NCBI GenBank assembly: GCA_028023455.1 | Contig: JAQFVV010000551.1 | Coordinates: forward strand, 248,001 to 312,000 | DNA: 64,000 bases | Direction of reading: 5' to 3' | Source of the DNA: Epiperipatus broadwayi | Taxonomy: Eukaryota > Onychophora > Udeonychophora > Euonychophora > Peripatidae | In this document: piece after piece, positions 12,889 through 23,237 of the stretch | How the letters are laid out: the number at the start of each line of letters is the position of its first letter | Numbering within the stretch: the stretch's first letter is position 1 | Made by a program: the position numbers and the translations under genes | Notes under the pieces: model-generated | Databases searched by the model: none | What the model was told of the DNA's origin: nothing | What the model saw: only the letters and a program-made list of their open reading frames with translations

Positions 12889-13064
12889 GAATGAATTCTA
12901 TCTTGGTGTATGTTGGTCATGACGTTTTAGGATCATTTTTTCCTTTCAGCTGGAGTGTGCCATTGACACATGCTTCACGACTTTCACTTAATCTTTGGGC
13001 TAGCACATTATGGGTTTTAATTTCAGCATACTGTTTTTATATAAAATTCTTTATTTCTATTTAA
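12889..13064 (+). CDS. HGSNAT: HGSNAT terminal exon, with stop codon
   Basis: After acceptor TTTTTTTAG the exon starts GA, completing the Gly codon left open at 4769, and reads MNSILVYVGHDVLGSFFPF, then SWSVPL, then NLWASTLWVLISAYCFYIKF, stopping at TAA 13062-13064. The run (YPG)MNSILVYVGH-V...FFPF-W and the final A-LWVLI-- hydrophobic helix are, from memory, the hallmark end of HGSNAT, and length and stop position fit the family. The longer open frame that begins upstream, at 12765, includes intron sequence and should not be used. The splice phase agreement with 4657-4769 is the main internal evidence that both exons belong to one gene. Confidence 0.9.
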
Positions 13065-13254
13065 AAATATATGTCAACAATTAAACTGGCCCTTTTTACC
13101 CGGTGTTTTAGCTACAAAAATATTAAACATCTGAAGGCATTATTTAAATTGATACACATCATATACTTCCTAGTCATCAGTTATGATATTCAATATGGGA
13201 GCAATGAAAGATCTTAAATAATCATATTTTATTGAAAATCAATGACTTCCGTTA

Positions 13255-13260
13255 AATAAA
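13255..13260 (+). terminator. Candidate HGSNAT polyadenylation signal
   Basis: AATAAA about 190 nt after the stop codon, in TTAAATAAATAAAAAAATC. It is the first well-placed canonical hexamer, but such hexamers are common in sequence this AT-rich. Confidence 0.4.
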
Positions 13261-14229
13261 TAAAAAAATCGGAGATGTTATTACATAGAAAACATTTTAC
13301 ATTTGTAAAATAAAATACGAAGTGAATTTAATAATATATATATACATTTATTTAGCAGGTCCTATTTGATTTTTAATGTCATTTTATGTAGATTAACACC
13401 TCACCCTAGTTCTGATTTAAAATTGACTTCAATCATTGACCCTATTTATAAAAAATTTTAACTTTTTTAATTATTAGCCTGAAATTTGTTAGCTTAAATT
13501 GTTTTTAAACTCATTTTGTTTCCTGTAAAACCTACTTTAATTTACAACAGTATTCTTAATACCAAGTACCAATTAATGATTTGCACGGTTGTAATGGAAA
13601 TATTTTCAAATCATCATAAATGGATAAATTTAAATGATAGCCTTACATTTATTTACTGTGATAAAAAATATTAATAATGAAAGTTTCCAGTGCTAGTATA
13701 TAGGGAGAAAAGAAAACGAATGGTTAAAGCCTGAAAAATTATATATGAGCAGGGATAAAAATAGTATAATATATGACAAAAATATATTTAATTTACTTAC
13801 TATAACATCAACAACTGCCTTTTTTTGCAACTCTTGTAGGCAAAACAAATATTATTTTCAACACTGACAAAGAATTTTTGCTAATCAGTAAAAATTAGAG
13901 TATGTGAAAATCATATCTAAAGCAAAACATTTATAGTATCTTTACCTAAATATATTAAACATTTGAAAGACTTTTCTACAAATTTGAATATCTGAATTTT
14001 TAGAACTTTGATGATCCTTGAAGAAATAAAGTAGTTAATGTATAAGAAATATAAAACATTAAAGGAAACCACTGTGATAAAATCTTTATTATTTACTTTA
14101 TCATTAAAAGACTAAACATTTTTATATTAAAAATTAGTAAAAAAAAATAAAACCTTAAAAAACACAGATTATGATAGAAGGGACATTACTGATGTCAAAT
14201 TTGATGATTAAAAAATGTAGAAGTCATTA

Positions 14230-14340
14230 AAACAGGCAAAACTCTATACGTATTGCCACTCAGTACAAGCCAGAGTAATCAATAGATCATGTGATGTTTA
14301 TTGGCTTAAAATGTAGAAGACATTGCCAGTCTTTTCTCTT
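14230..14340. repeat. Fragment of the GGCAAAACT foldback family
   Basis: AAACAGGCAAAACTCTATAC, TGCCACTCAGTACAAGCCAG and AGTAATCAATAGAT match the terminus of the foldbacks at 6349-6761 and 47704-48408. Only the outermost ~60 bp of one arm are present, followed by GATCATGTGATGTTTATTGG, also seen in the 47.7 kb copy near 48000. Confidence 0.5.
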
Positions 14341-15029
14341 CAACTATTTATCAATAATAAAGAATGGGTAACCATGAAACTTATTACGGGCTAACAATAG
14401 AATATAGTAGCAATTAAAAAATCTAAAAAATATTTTTAGGTGTAAAGATACTTTTTTAAAACAATGAAGATCAGAATTGTTCAAATTACATTTATTGTGT
14501 TTCTCTATGGATATGAAAGTTGAACAGTGGGGGAAAAATAAAGAATTAATATTAAACAGTGATATTTGCAAAGAGAATATCATGAATATGTAAATGGTTG
14601 ATTAAACCTGGTTTGACCTCTCACTTGAAGCACAAATGATCAAATTAAAATTGTATTTTTATTATTTAAATATAGATATACAATGCTTTGAAATCTTATC
14701 ACACACACACAAAAAAAGACTGACCAGCAATGAGGTTTATCATAAAAATGAATCTGCGGTGATTAGTCATTCCGAAAAAATGCTATTCACGTAATTGCTC
14801 AGAGCCAAATTTTACTTAATGGCGTCTATTAATATTAATCCAGGTGTAATATAATTAATTTGAATTCTTATTCAAAATGTATCATCCCAACAAAATTTCA
14901 AAGATAATCTTTAATCATGCAATGAACAAATACATAAACAACATTATAATAATAAAATTATTCTGCTTGGTTTAGTGCACTGATAACGGGTGTGTTTGGA
15001 ACTTAAAGTCAAATGCTGATGGCACCCAA

Positions 15030-15063
15030 TTATTTCCTCCAGTTGTTCGAATTTTGCAAACTC
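15030..15063 (-). CDS. Candidate terminal exon of an unidentified minus-strand gene
   Basis: Reading on the minus strand, acceptor ATGGTTCAG is followed by G, which completes a Lys codon (AA|G) left by the exon at 15379-15410, then SLQNSNNWRK and a TAA stop. It is the last of three small exons that together read in one frame. The gene would converge on HGSNAT, with the two stop codons about 2 kb apart. I do not recognise the protein. Two other frames in this exon are open for some length, so the assignment rests on splice phase across all three exons. Confidence 0.4.
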
Positions 15064-15378
15064 CTGAACCATAAAGTTATTTGAGTACTTGTTTACATTT
15101 TTAACGAAGTTTGAGTTTAATATGTGGGAGTATAAGATCTATTTTTAAAATCTAAAAAATTCACAAATTAAAAAAAAACAATCAGGGATTTCAGATTAAT
15201 ACTGTTTTACCTGTAATAATATAAAAATGTATGCAGAGATAAATAAAAAGAGAAAATTGATTTTGAAGAAAAAAATTGTAAAAACATTGATTAAATCTAC
15301 TTATTTTTAGGTGAGTGGAAATTATCATGAAAAAAATAAATATGTAAAATTTTAATTGTATATTTTTTTTATACTTAC

Positions 15379-15410
15379 TTTGGAATTACGGTACTTTGGT
15401 ATTCGACCTC
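15379..15410 (-). CDS. Candidate 32-nt internal exon, unidentified gene
   Basis: On the minus strand, TTTCATTGCAG precedes and GTAAGTATAA follows a 32-nt segment reading EVEYQSTVIP plus two bases. Both splice sites fit the consensus well. It sits 97 nt after the exon ending at 15508 and 315 nt before the candidate terminal exon. A 32-nt exon is short, but the acceptor and donor strength and the preserved frame on both sides support it. No protein family was recognised. Confidence 0.4.
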
Positions 15411-15507
15411 CTGCAATGAAACTCTACCTCAAAAACAAATCTATATATTAAGACCAAATTAAAAACATTTACAATCTTCTAAAAAGGAAAATAAATTATT
15501 TTTTTAC

Positions 15508-15586
15508 CTGTCTTACATAATCTTTCGATTGGGATAAACTTGTTACCGAAAATCTTGCTTTTGTGAGCGTCTCGGCATCTCGATTC
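15508..15586 (-). CDS. Candidate 79-nt internal exon, unidentified gene
   Basis: On the minus strand, acceptor TTCTGCCAAATAG is followed by one base completing a split codon, then 26 codons (NRDAETLTKARFSVTSLS, then QSKDYVRQ) ending exactly at CAG|GTAAAA. Base composition is visibly more GC-rich than the flanks. It joins in frame to EVEYQSTVIP and then to KSLQNSNNWRK-stop. An alternative frame (ESRCRDAHKSKIF...) is also open but would not keep the downstream frame. Upstream exons are not certain; a weak candidate ends at 15973. Function unknown. Confidence 0.42.
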
Positions 15587-16212
15587 CTATTTGGCAGAAT
15601 TTATATGGAGAAGAATGCACAAAGAAACAGTCGCTTTTATTTCTATTTTGGAGGATATAAAAAAGTTCAATTCACTCAAGTGATTGCTCATTATTTTGAT
15701 TAGAATAAATGTGGTCATCATTATAAGATAAATACTGATTTTTTTTTGTTGTTGTTGTTGTTTTTTGAGAATAAATAAATAAAATTTTAGATCTTCATGT
15801 CGAATTTCATTCACCTCAGGTTTAATATTAAAGTATCAAAATTAATATTTATTTAGTAAAATTTTAGCAGATAAGCTATTATAATAATAATTGTATAAAA
15901 AGAATAATTTAACTAATATTTATTTATATTTAGTGATTAAGCAAGATAAAAATAACAGCTAAATTGACTTACACTGATAAGCATCCAAAGCAAAAATTAC
16001 TGAACACTGGATAATAAAGAATTTGAGGTTTTTTTACACATTATTAAAACCGTGTCTTGATATGTTGTATTTAAATACTAAGTGCATTTCTGTCAATTAC
16101 ATTTTGAAATGGCAAAAATAAAGCAGTCATCAACATAGTATACTGTGAATTTCAGAATCCAAGAAGGTGAAATTTTTATTTTTGATTTTAATAGATTTAA
16201 ATTTAAAATTTC

Positions 16213-16324
16213 AGTCAAGCGTTGGTAGCCGAGAGGTCAGCGCAGCTGCCTTGCAAGCAAGCAGTTGCTTGCAGACAGTTGTCACGGGTTCGCTTCCTGG
16301 ACAATGCTTTGCGTATGGAAAAAA
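16213..16324 (+). mobile_element. Minimal tRNA-only SINE with near-perfect TSD
   Basis: The unit starts AGTCAAGCGTTGGTAGCC, has a tRNA-like body with an A-box-like GGTAGCCGAGAGGTCAGCG and a B-box GGGTTCGCTTCC, then TGCGTATGG and an A-run. Flanks AAATTTAAAATTTC (16199-16212) and AAATTTTAAATTTC (16325-16338) differ at one base and read as a target-site duplication. Total length is about 112 bp, with almost no body beyond the tRNA. The anticodon arm has a GCAAGCAAGCAG/TTGCTTGC expansion, so it is not a working tRNA gene. Confidence 0.75.
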
Positions 16325-16600
16325 AAATTTTAAATTTCACTCCTAAAGCTGGTTGCGTTTTGATCTCTAATTCATTAAGCTACCTATAAATATATCTTGG
16401 TTTATTTAAAAAATTGATGTGATTTAGGTAAAAGGTGAATAGTATATTATGAAGCATTTGACATAAAGGTTGGGAGGCGATTCATTTTAATTTTAATTAA
16501 AAACTCAATATTATAACAAAATTTATATTGAAATAATTTCTCATAAAATATTAATAAATTATATCTGTCTAGCAGGCATTAGCTACATTTTACAATTTTT

Positions 16601-16702
16601 TTCTTCTCCCCCCCCCCATATGTCAAATGAGTTGACCTGGAAGTGAACCCGGGCCAGCTGCTTGGAAGGCGACTATGCTAACCACTAGATCACCAATGCT
16701 TG
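16601..16702 (-). mobile_element. Minimal tRNA-Gly(TCC)-like SINE with 16-bp TSD
   Basis: On the minus strand it reads GTCAAGCATTGGTGATCTAG, then GTTAGCATAGTCGCCTTCCA (anticodon loop CTTCCAA) and CCCGGGTTCACTTCC, then GACATATG, a G10 run and AGAAGAAAAAAA. The body closely resembles tRNA-Gly(TCC) as I remember it. Perfect 16-bp duplications ACATTTTACAATTTTT lie at 16585-16600 and 16703-16718. It shares the GTCAAGC leader and GACATATG tail with the SINEs at 16213 and 50286, though its tRNA part differs from theirs. Confidence 0.8.
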
Positions 16703-16875
16703 ACATTTTACAATTTTTAATATAGGTTTGCTGTTAATAGAAACAAATTAAAAAGTTTTTTTCTGCTTTTTTTTTTTTAATTTCTGTGATGCTGAGTTTA
16801 AACGTTTTAAAGAGGTGCATTTTAAACTGCAAAAGCTTTACTTATATTGCAGATTAAACCTTTTTGTTCATAACA

Positions 16876-17482
16876 ATAATGATGACATATATGTTGCCTG
16901 TATTTATATGTTGGACTATTTCCATCATCTAATATGAGTATTGAATGTCTTTAGGAAAACTTAATTTTATTTAAATATTCCAAATACATTCAACTGTTAA
17001 TAATAGCACATCAAACAAGTTACTATATGCATGACATTTCAAAAGGTATTTTTCTCCCCTCTTCTTCAATTTTTTTTGACTTGATCAGTGACAGTACTAG
17101 CATGGGAATCAAACCTGGACCTTTAGATTCTTGAGTATTGAATTTTACGGTAATGTTCTAACCAACTGAGCCATCCCCCCAAAGGCTCGGTTGGTTAGAG
17201 TGTTACATTAAAATGTAGTCCTCAAGAATCTAAGGGTCCAGGTTTGAATTCCATGCTAGTACTATCACTGGTCAGTCCAGCAACACCTGTAGGAGAGGGG
17301 AGAATAATACCTCTCAAAATATTGTGCATATACTAATCTGTTTGAAGTGCTACTACTAATTAAATGTATTTGGAATATTTAAATTAAATTTTTCTAAAGA
17401 CATTCAATGCTCATATTAGATGATGGAAATAGTCCAACATATAGATACAAATAAAACACCATCATCACAAACCTTCAGGAAA
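16876..17482. repeat. Palindromic head-to-head dimer of a tRNA-derived SINE
   Basis: About 600 bp. The outer arms (TATATGTTGGACTATTTCCA and its inverse, then ATTCAA(T/C)... and CAAATACATTCAA) match those of the 12484-12732 foldback. The inner arms are tRNA-like: the right half reads GGCTCGGTTGGTTAGAGTGT (A-box) and GGGTCCAGGTTTGAATTCC (B-box). The left half is the same sequence inverted, meeting at the CCCCCC/AAAGGCTC junction near 17180. tRNA heads therefore face each other, with tails outward. Differences between the arms show the dimer is not recent. Confidence 0.7.
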
Positions 17483-17749
17483 ACACTAAGTATATATATT
17501 GTCTACTGATAATAATTCTTGCAAGTATTTCTCTATGATATCTCATTTTCATTTCAAAACTTATACAATTTGCCATTTATATAGAATTCAATATCAACTT
17601 TATATTTTCTGGATAGTAGGAAAGTTTGAATCTTATAACTTCACTGGAACTGCTTTGTAATGCAGTATTCTCTCCTGTGTTATTAAAAAATTGAAATATT
17701 TAAATGATTTTTCACATCTTAAGTTTCTAAAGATAGTATTTTTTCAAAA

Positions 17750-18912
17750 TGAAACCATGTATAAATGCATATTAATGTAGAATAATGGAATGGTCTATTG
17801 TTTTGGAATATCTCCAAGAGCCAGAAATAATGGAGGAAAAAGCAGACTTCGAACATGGAACTAAACAAGGTGGGGCAATGCCTATTTATGAGTTATAAGG
17901 TGAACTGGAGGTCACCTTTGATCATTTTATACAAATGTAATCAGGGAATGTTTTTTATTTGACTTTTAATATGAGCATCAGTAATAATTTTTACTGGGTT
18001 TTTTAATATCAGTTGACCCATAATGATGGTTTCATTCAATTAATCTATAACAATGATTTTGTAGCATTATTGGAAAAAAAAGTGAAATTTATGACTCATC
18101 ATAGGTGTTGCATTATACAAAATATGTGAAAAGCTAATAAACATGAAAAATGTGTTGACTTCTATCAAAAAAAGTTATCAGTTTCATAAGATCTACAAGC
18201 TTAAATCAGTAACAATTTTCTGCTTTCTTAAGTGAATCAGTGAATATTCCCATTTGTCTACTATACAGAGGTACTTGGCTATCCTACTCCAAGGTTCTTG
18301 AAAGAAGAAATATGTCAGTTCTTAATAATTAAGCATTACAACAAGCCTGTTTTGACACAGTATGGTCACATAATTCATCCTTCATGATTGATATAATAAA
18401 ATACTTAAAATGATTTAAATTTAAAACTGCAAGGAAAGATCAGATTATTATGAACATGTGTGATCAAGTTAAGCAGTTGAAAAATGAAGATTTAACACTT
18501 TCCAACATGCAACATAAACAAATCAAGGTTAGTTAGACTGCATCATATCAAAAATAAACATAAAAAAATTTAAGCCTTAGAACTGAATTTGAAACAATAT
18601 TTATTTTAATTTTTTAGAAAACAAGTTTTATTTGTTTTCTTTCATTTTTTCAATAAATATAGAATTATTACCCAATAAAATAATGCAAATAGAAGTAACT
18701 GAGGTCTAGTATGCTAAGATTTGAAGGCAAGGTTCAGTGAAATTGGCATGCTTGGATTTTACAAATATTTATCTGCCAAGTTTGAAATAGAAAATTCACA
18801 TATGAAACTATTTCCATGTTTGGAAGTACTTATTGGTGTGATAAGTTTGAAAGGAAATAAGTATTCTGACATTTACCTTGAATCAGTTATGAAAGTAATC
18901 ACTGTGAACTAG
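17750..18912 (+). pseudogene. Degraded hAT-family (GTF2IRD2/ZBED-like) transposase relic
   Basis: Conceptual translation, with several frame changes and stops, gives an ordered set of fragments resembling hAT transposases of the GTF2IRD2-like group: MTHHRCCII (the H-CIIHQ block) near 18090, YTEVLGYPTPRFLKEE near 18270 (usually YTEVRWLS-GKVLE), MIDIIKYLKDFKFKTARKDQ-like sequence near 18385-18440 and VKQLKNEDLTL at 18470. ISLKGNKYSDIYLESVMKV near 18840-18890 has the position and pattern of the C-terminal hAT dimerisation region. Order and spacing fit; no intact frame remains. The last 63 codons (18724-18912) are open. Terminal inverted repeats were not located. Confidence 0.55.
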
Positions 18913-20421
18913 ATTTTCCCTGATAGAAGCAGAGTAGAGATGCCAAGTGTTGGGAAGAAAATATGATTTTATTGTTGTTCTTGTTGTTTTTTTAAAGACA
19001 GTACTATACTTTTCAAAATAAAGATGTATTCATATGAAAATTGAATTTTTCTTTTTTGCAACCCACATAAACTTAAACCTTGTTGTCATTGGCCCACATT
19101 AACCTTTGAGTTTGATATACATGATTTACAGCCAAAGAAACTTTTTAGTCATCTAATAAAAATCAACTTAGCAGTTCTTCCAGAACAACTTTCATTAAAT
19201 ATTTTATTCTGATTATTAAACACTCCTTACCTTTTTTTTCAAATCAATGATCGATTTCCCATCACTGTGATATCATGATTATCCGATCTCGTATACAATA
19301 ACTACAGTTTCCTGAATATACGTAAGACTGTAATAGAAAAGCAATAGAGTTTAAGATTAATGCAGTGGTAGAAGGTGATCTACATTCCAACTTTGACATT
19401 TCCAGTGCTAAAATTTATTGTAAATTCCAGCAAATATTTTTTTTTATTATTTACTTAATAGAGTTTGATATTGGGATCTGATTTATTTTCACATTAAGGT
19501 TGTAAATGTAAGTACTTACTTTGTATTTTTATAACTTTATTTTGCAATAAATATTTTAATTTCTTTAATTTTTGATTGTTATTTTTTATTAACATAAATT
19601 GAAACATGCCACAAAGTCTGTTGATCAAAAAATTAGCTATACATCAATAAAAATTAAACACTACTGAAATTAAACACTGTTGCAGACATAAAAGAGCCAT
19701 AATACACTATAATGTTTATATATATATATATTGTAATCTTCCTAAAATTAAAATCACAGATGAAACTCGTTACTCTATAATAATAACAATAAACAATAAC
19801 CTAACTGAGACTCTAACACTTCCTAACCTAAGATAGACCCTAGGAATGGTCACAAAAACAGACTTTAACATTGCAAAGCACATGAAATATATTTTACAAT
19901 GGCATTGCTATTACAAAAATTCATCTATTATTATGCTACAATCATTAGGAAAATCCCTATAATGCACAATGACTAACAATAATTTCATGCTAAGTAATTA
20001 CCAAAACTATTTAAATCATTGTTTATTCTATTGCACCTATAATGAACTATAAACATAATCTGGAAGACACAAATTAAATTAGTCTAATTGATTATTGAGC
20101 TATCCTATTGATATCTCATGGATATTGATTATTCCTTTAACAACTAGACAATTGAATAGTAAATGGGATTTTATTGAAATCCAATTATCTAAATAATAAT
20201 AATCACACTCTTACTAGCAAATACTAATCACTACAACTATTTAATAATTGCTATAACTTTAGTATTATATCAATACTGATAAATAAATTATTAAACCACC
20301 CTAAAATAATAATTCATGAAAACAATTTTTCTATTTACCCCTGTCTAATACAAATAATAACGATTACTCAGAATAATCACTAATTAGTAATCAAAATTCT
20401 TTTCATTACTCAATATATTAT
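18913..20421. other. AT-rich intergenic sequence
   Basis: No gene or RNA gene recognised. There is a (TA)n run near 19720-19730 and otherwise A/T-rich sequence with short CTAAC-rich pieces (19790-19850) whose origin I cannot tell. Confidence 0.4.
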
Positions 20422-21004
20422 ATATATAGGGTATATGAGCACAGACTTTCAGACGACCCATCATTCTCCACTCTATCTAATAACACCGATAAACCCAAGC
20501 ACATATATGCTGAAAAGATAAATAATCACCAATATACGTATTTCATGCTAAACCAGCAATCATCAGTTGGTCCAGATTATCATCTCCTACACATATATAC
20601 TATAAGTGCTCAGATATATATTAAGATAGACAATCTTCATACTTTAATGGACAGGCTCCAATCTACTACACACTCCCACTCTTCAACCATCCATCCAATT
20701 GAAAATCTGATGATGGAATGCTCGAAGGCCATCCTGAGGCCGAGATTCTTGTCACACCCATGTTGACCTAAGGTCAATCTGAACCCCACATGTACAGGAC
20801 ATAATCCATTTAATACATATGCAAGGATGGGCAGACATCTCAACAATGTAATAACTGAAACACAGGCTTAATATATACCTGTGTCTATATATGTAATATA
20901 TAGGGTATATGAACACAGACTTTCAGACGACCCATCACTCTCCACTCTATCTAATATCACCGATACACTCAAGCACATATATGCTGAAAAGATAAATAAT
21001 CACC
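20422..21004. mobile_element. Element bounded by ~110-bp direct repeats (TRIM-like or Penelope-terminus-like)
   Basis: Two near-identical direct repeats, 20422-20530 and 20895-21004, both read ATATATAGGGTATATGA(G/A)C, ACAGACTTTCAGACGACCCA and end AAGATAAATAATCACC. They flank about 365 bp of GC-richer DNA holding TGCTCGAAGGCCATCCTGAG and CACATGTACAGGACATAATC. Sequence next to the first repeat (TATTTCATGCTAAACCAGCA, ATCATCAGTTGGTCCAGAT) recurs at 29041-29125 (inverted) and 44975-45100. Direct terminal repeats around a short non-coding core fit a non-autonomous terminal-repeat element; a local duplication is the alternative. Confidence 0.5.
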
Positions 21005-22700
21005 ATTGTCATTAGACTTAGCCCATTCTGTTTCTCTTTCCAAATAAACATCAGGGATTATCTTATTAATTCCATATAGCTTAATACCATAGTTATAATT
21101 TAAATAAACTATGAAACTTTTATGATCGTTTATCTTTATTATATTTTAAATGAACTTTAAAATACTTACGTGATAGTTAAACAAGATTAATTTCAAATAT
21201 TTATTCAGATATTTAAACATTAAATAAATTAATAAGGAAAATTAATATTATTTTTATTTAATTATACATTAAAATTAACATATTATTGATTTATTAAGTT
21301 CAAATTATTTATGTTATTTCTCTTAATAAAATATCCAATAAATAAATTTTATATGAGAACTTTGTAGTGTTATGTGCTTAAATATATGACATTGTGATAT
21401 ATTGATGATTCCATAAAGAAAACAACACTAATTGCTTAGTTCAAATTAAAAACATATATTTATATACAACAATAAAGCAGTTCTAACAATTTTGATTACA
21501 CATTATAAAATTAACTATTTTTAACAACTTACATTATTATAATTAACATATTTACATTTATACATTAGAATAACAAAACAAAAATAAATACAATCATCTT
21601 ATCATTAGATTAATATCATTTAAGGAATTAAATGATAATTATTCAATATTATTAATATTACTATTTATATTACAAATTTAATTACTTCATATTTTTATAA
21701 AGTTTAGTAATGGTATTATTACATCAAAAATGCCTTAGTGGTCAGTTACTTTACACTTATATTTTTAAAATTTATTCAAATACTATGTATTACAGATTTA
21801 TAATCATTATATCAACCAATTATTATTTAATATATGATTTTTCATACTTTTATATTGTTTCTACTATATACACAAGATACTAAATAACCAAATCAAGAAT
21901 ATTTATCTTTTAAATATAAAAAATATTATATATTCATTTCTCACACTTATCACATATAATTCTTTCATAATCTTCATTATCATTAATTTCATAAAATCTA
22001 ATTGTATTTGTTTTGTATATGGTTCTTTTTTCTTCTTTAAACTATCATTATTAACAATAAGAAAAAAAACCATAAACTAGACAAATTTCTTACATACGAT
22101 GCTTAACTGTAATTCAATATCAAAGATATTATTTAGGATAAGAAACTAATTTAATAAACAACCTTACATTATTAGAATAAAGGTAACTAACATGTCTTCC
22201 TTTATAATTATAGCCTTGGGGTAATCATTATTTCAGTGATCATACACCTAATGCTGGTTTTACTCTGAAGCACTTAACAATATAGGGTGATTATATCTTG
22301 TAAATCTTCACTTATTTCATTAAGATAATATGTCTTTTGGATTTACACCCATTACATATCATATTAGTTCTTTAGGATGATACTACACTATCCTGGCATT
22401 TTAAACATCCCTTCTACACTTGTAAACTTTTAGCACCAACATATATTATCTTCTCAATCCATGTGTATAACTCTTATCTTCCTATTCGTTATAAATCTAT
22501 ATAATAGATCATTTGCTAAAACAAATAACATTTACCCTTATGACAAACGTCATAGCATATACTTAATACATTATAATAGTTGAGATCATGATTTAATATT
22601 ATTAAATATACATACATTCTATATCATACTTCACTTAAAATATTATGCACTTCTTATACATTAATATTTCTCTTATCAATATATCTTTTTCTTAACTCTT
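21005..22700. other. AT-rich intergenic sequence
   Basis: Nothing coding or repetitive was recognised. This is very A/T-rich sequence without GC-richer islands. Confidence 0.4.
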
Positions 22701-23237
22701 AATTCTAATACATTAAATATCAGCCTTTTACAGCTATTGTACATGCGCTTTTACAAGTGTTAAATAATAAATGAATACTTTCACTGCCAATACAAGATAT
22801 AGCATTTAAGAAAGAATAAAATGAATCCACTTATGCTTTCTGAATCCAAATGTTTATATATGGGCAAATCTTAAGTACTGGCAAAGAAAGCGTGAAGATA
22901 GATCATTCACTTTAAATTACAGTTCGCATTGTCTGACTGAATGATGTTGACAAAATTACTTAGAATTTACATATGTTTAAGTTTCATTTGAAAGTGAAGT
23001 TTAGTAAATTCTAAGTAATTTCGTCGACGTCATTCAGTCAGACAACGCTTTCTTTGCCAGTACTTAAGATTTGCCCATATATAAACATTTGGGTTCGGAA
23101 AGAAAAAGTGGATTCATTTTATTCTTTCTTAAATGCTATATCTTGTATTGGCAGTGAAAGTATTCATTTATTATTTAACACTCGTAAAAGCGCATGTACA
23201 ATAGCTGTAAAAGGCTGATATTTAATGTATTATAATT
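22701..23237. repeat. 537-bp palindrome (foldback/MITE)
   Basis: Arms of about 230-250 bp pair almost throughout. The left arm starts AATTCTAATACATTAAATAT then CAGCCTTTTACAGCTATTGT and ACATGCGCTTTTAC. The right arm ends with the inverse, GTAAAAGCGCATGTACAATA then GCTGTAAAAGGCTG and ATTTAATGTATTATAATT. The loop is about 35 nt near 22965-22998. The left arm has a ~37-nt insertion (about 22892-22928, around GATAGATCATTCAC) absent from the right arm. There is no coding capacity. The internal motif AAGCGCATGTACAATAGCT is shared in diverged form with the foldback at 44581-44685. Confidence 0.85.

Noticed and set aside
12653-12922. 89-codon frame overlapping the HGSNAT terminal exon
   Set aside because: Different frame from the exon and overlaps the foldback arm.
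16213-16324. tRNA gene call at the tRNA-like sequences (also 16601-16702, 50286-50398)
   Set aside because: TSDs, poly(A) tails and altered anticodon arms show retroposed SINEs rather than functional tRNA genes.
20545-20846. Overlapping frames on both strands in the direct-repeat element core
   Set aside because: No family resemblance; a GC-richer repeat core gives longer random frames.
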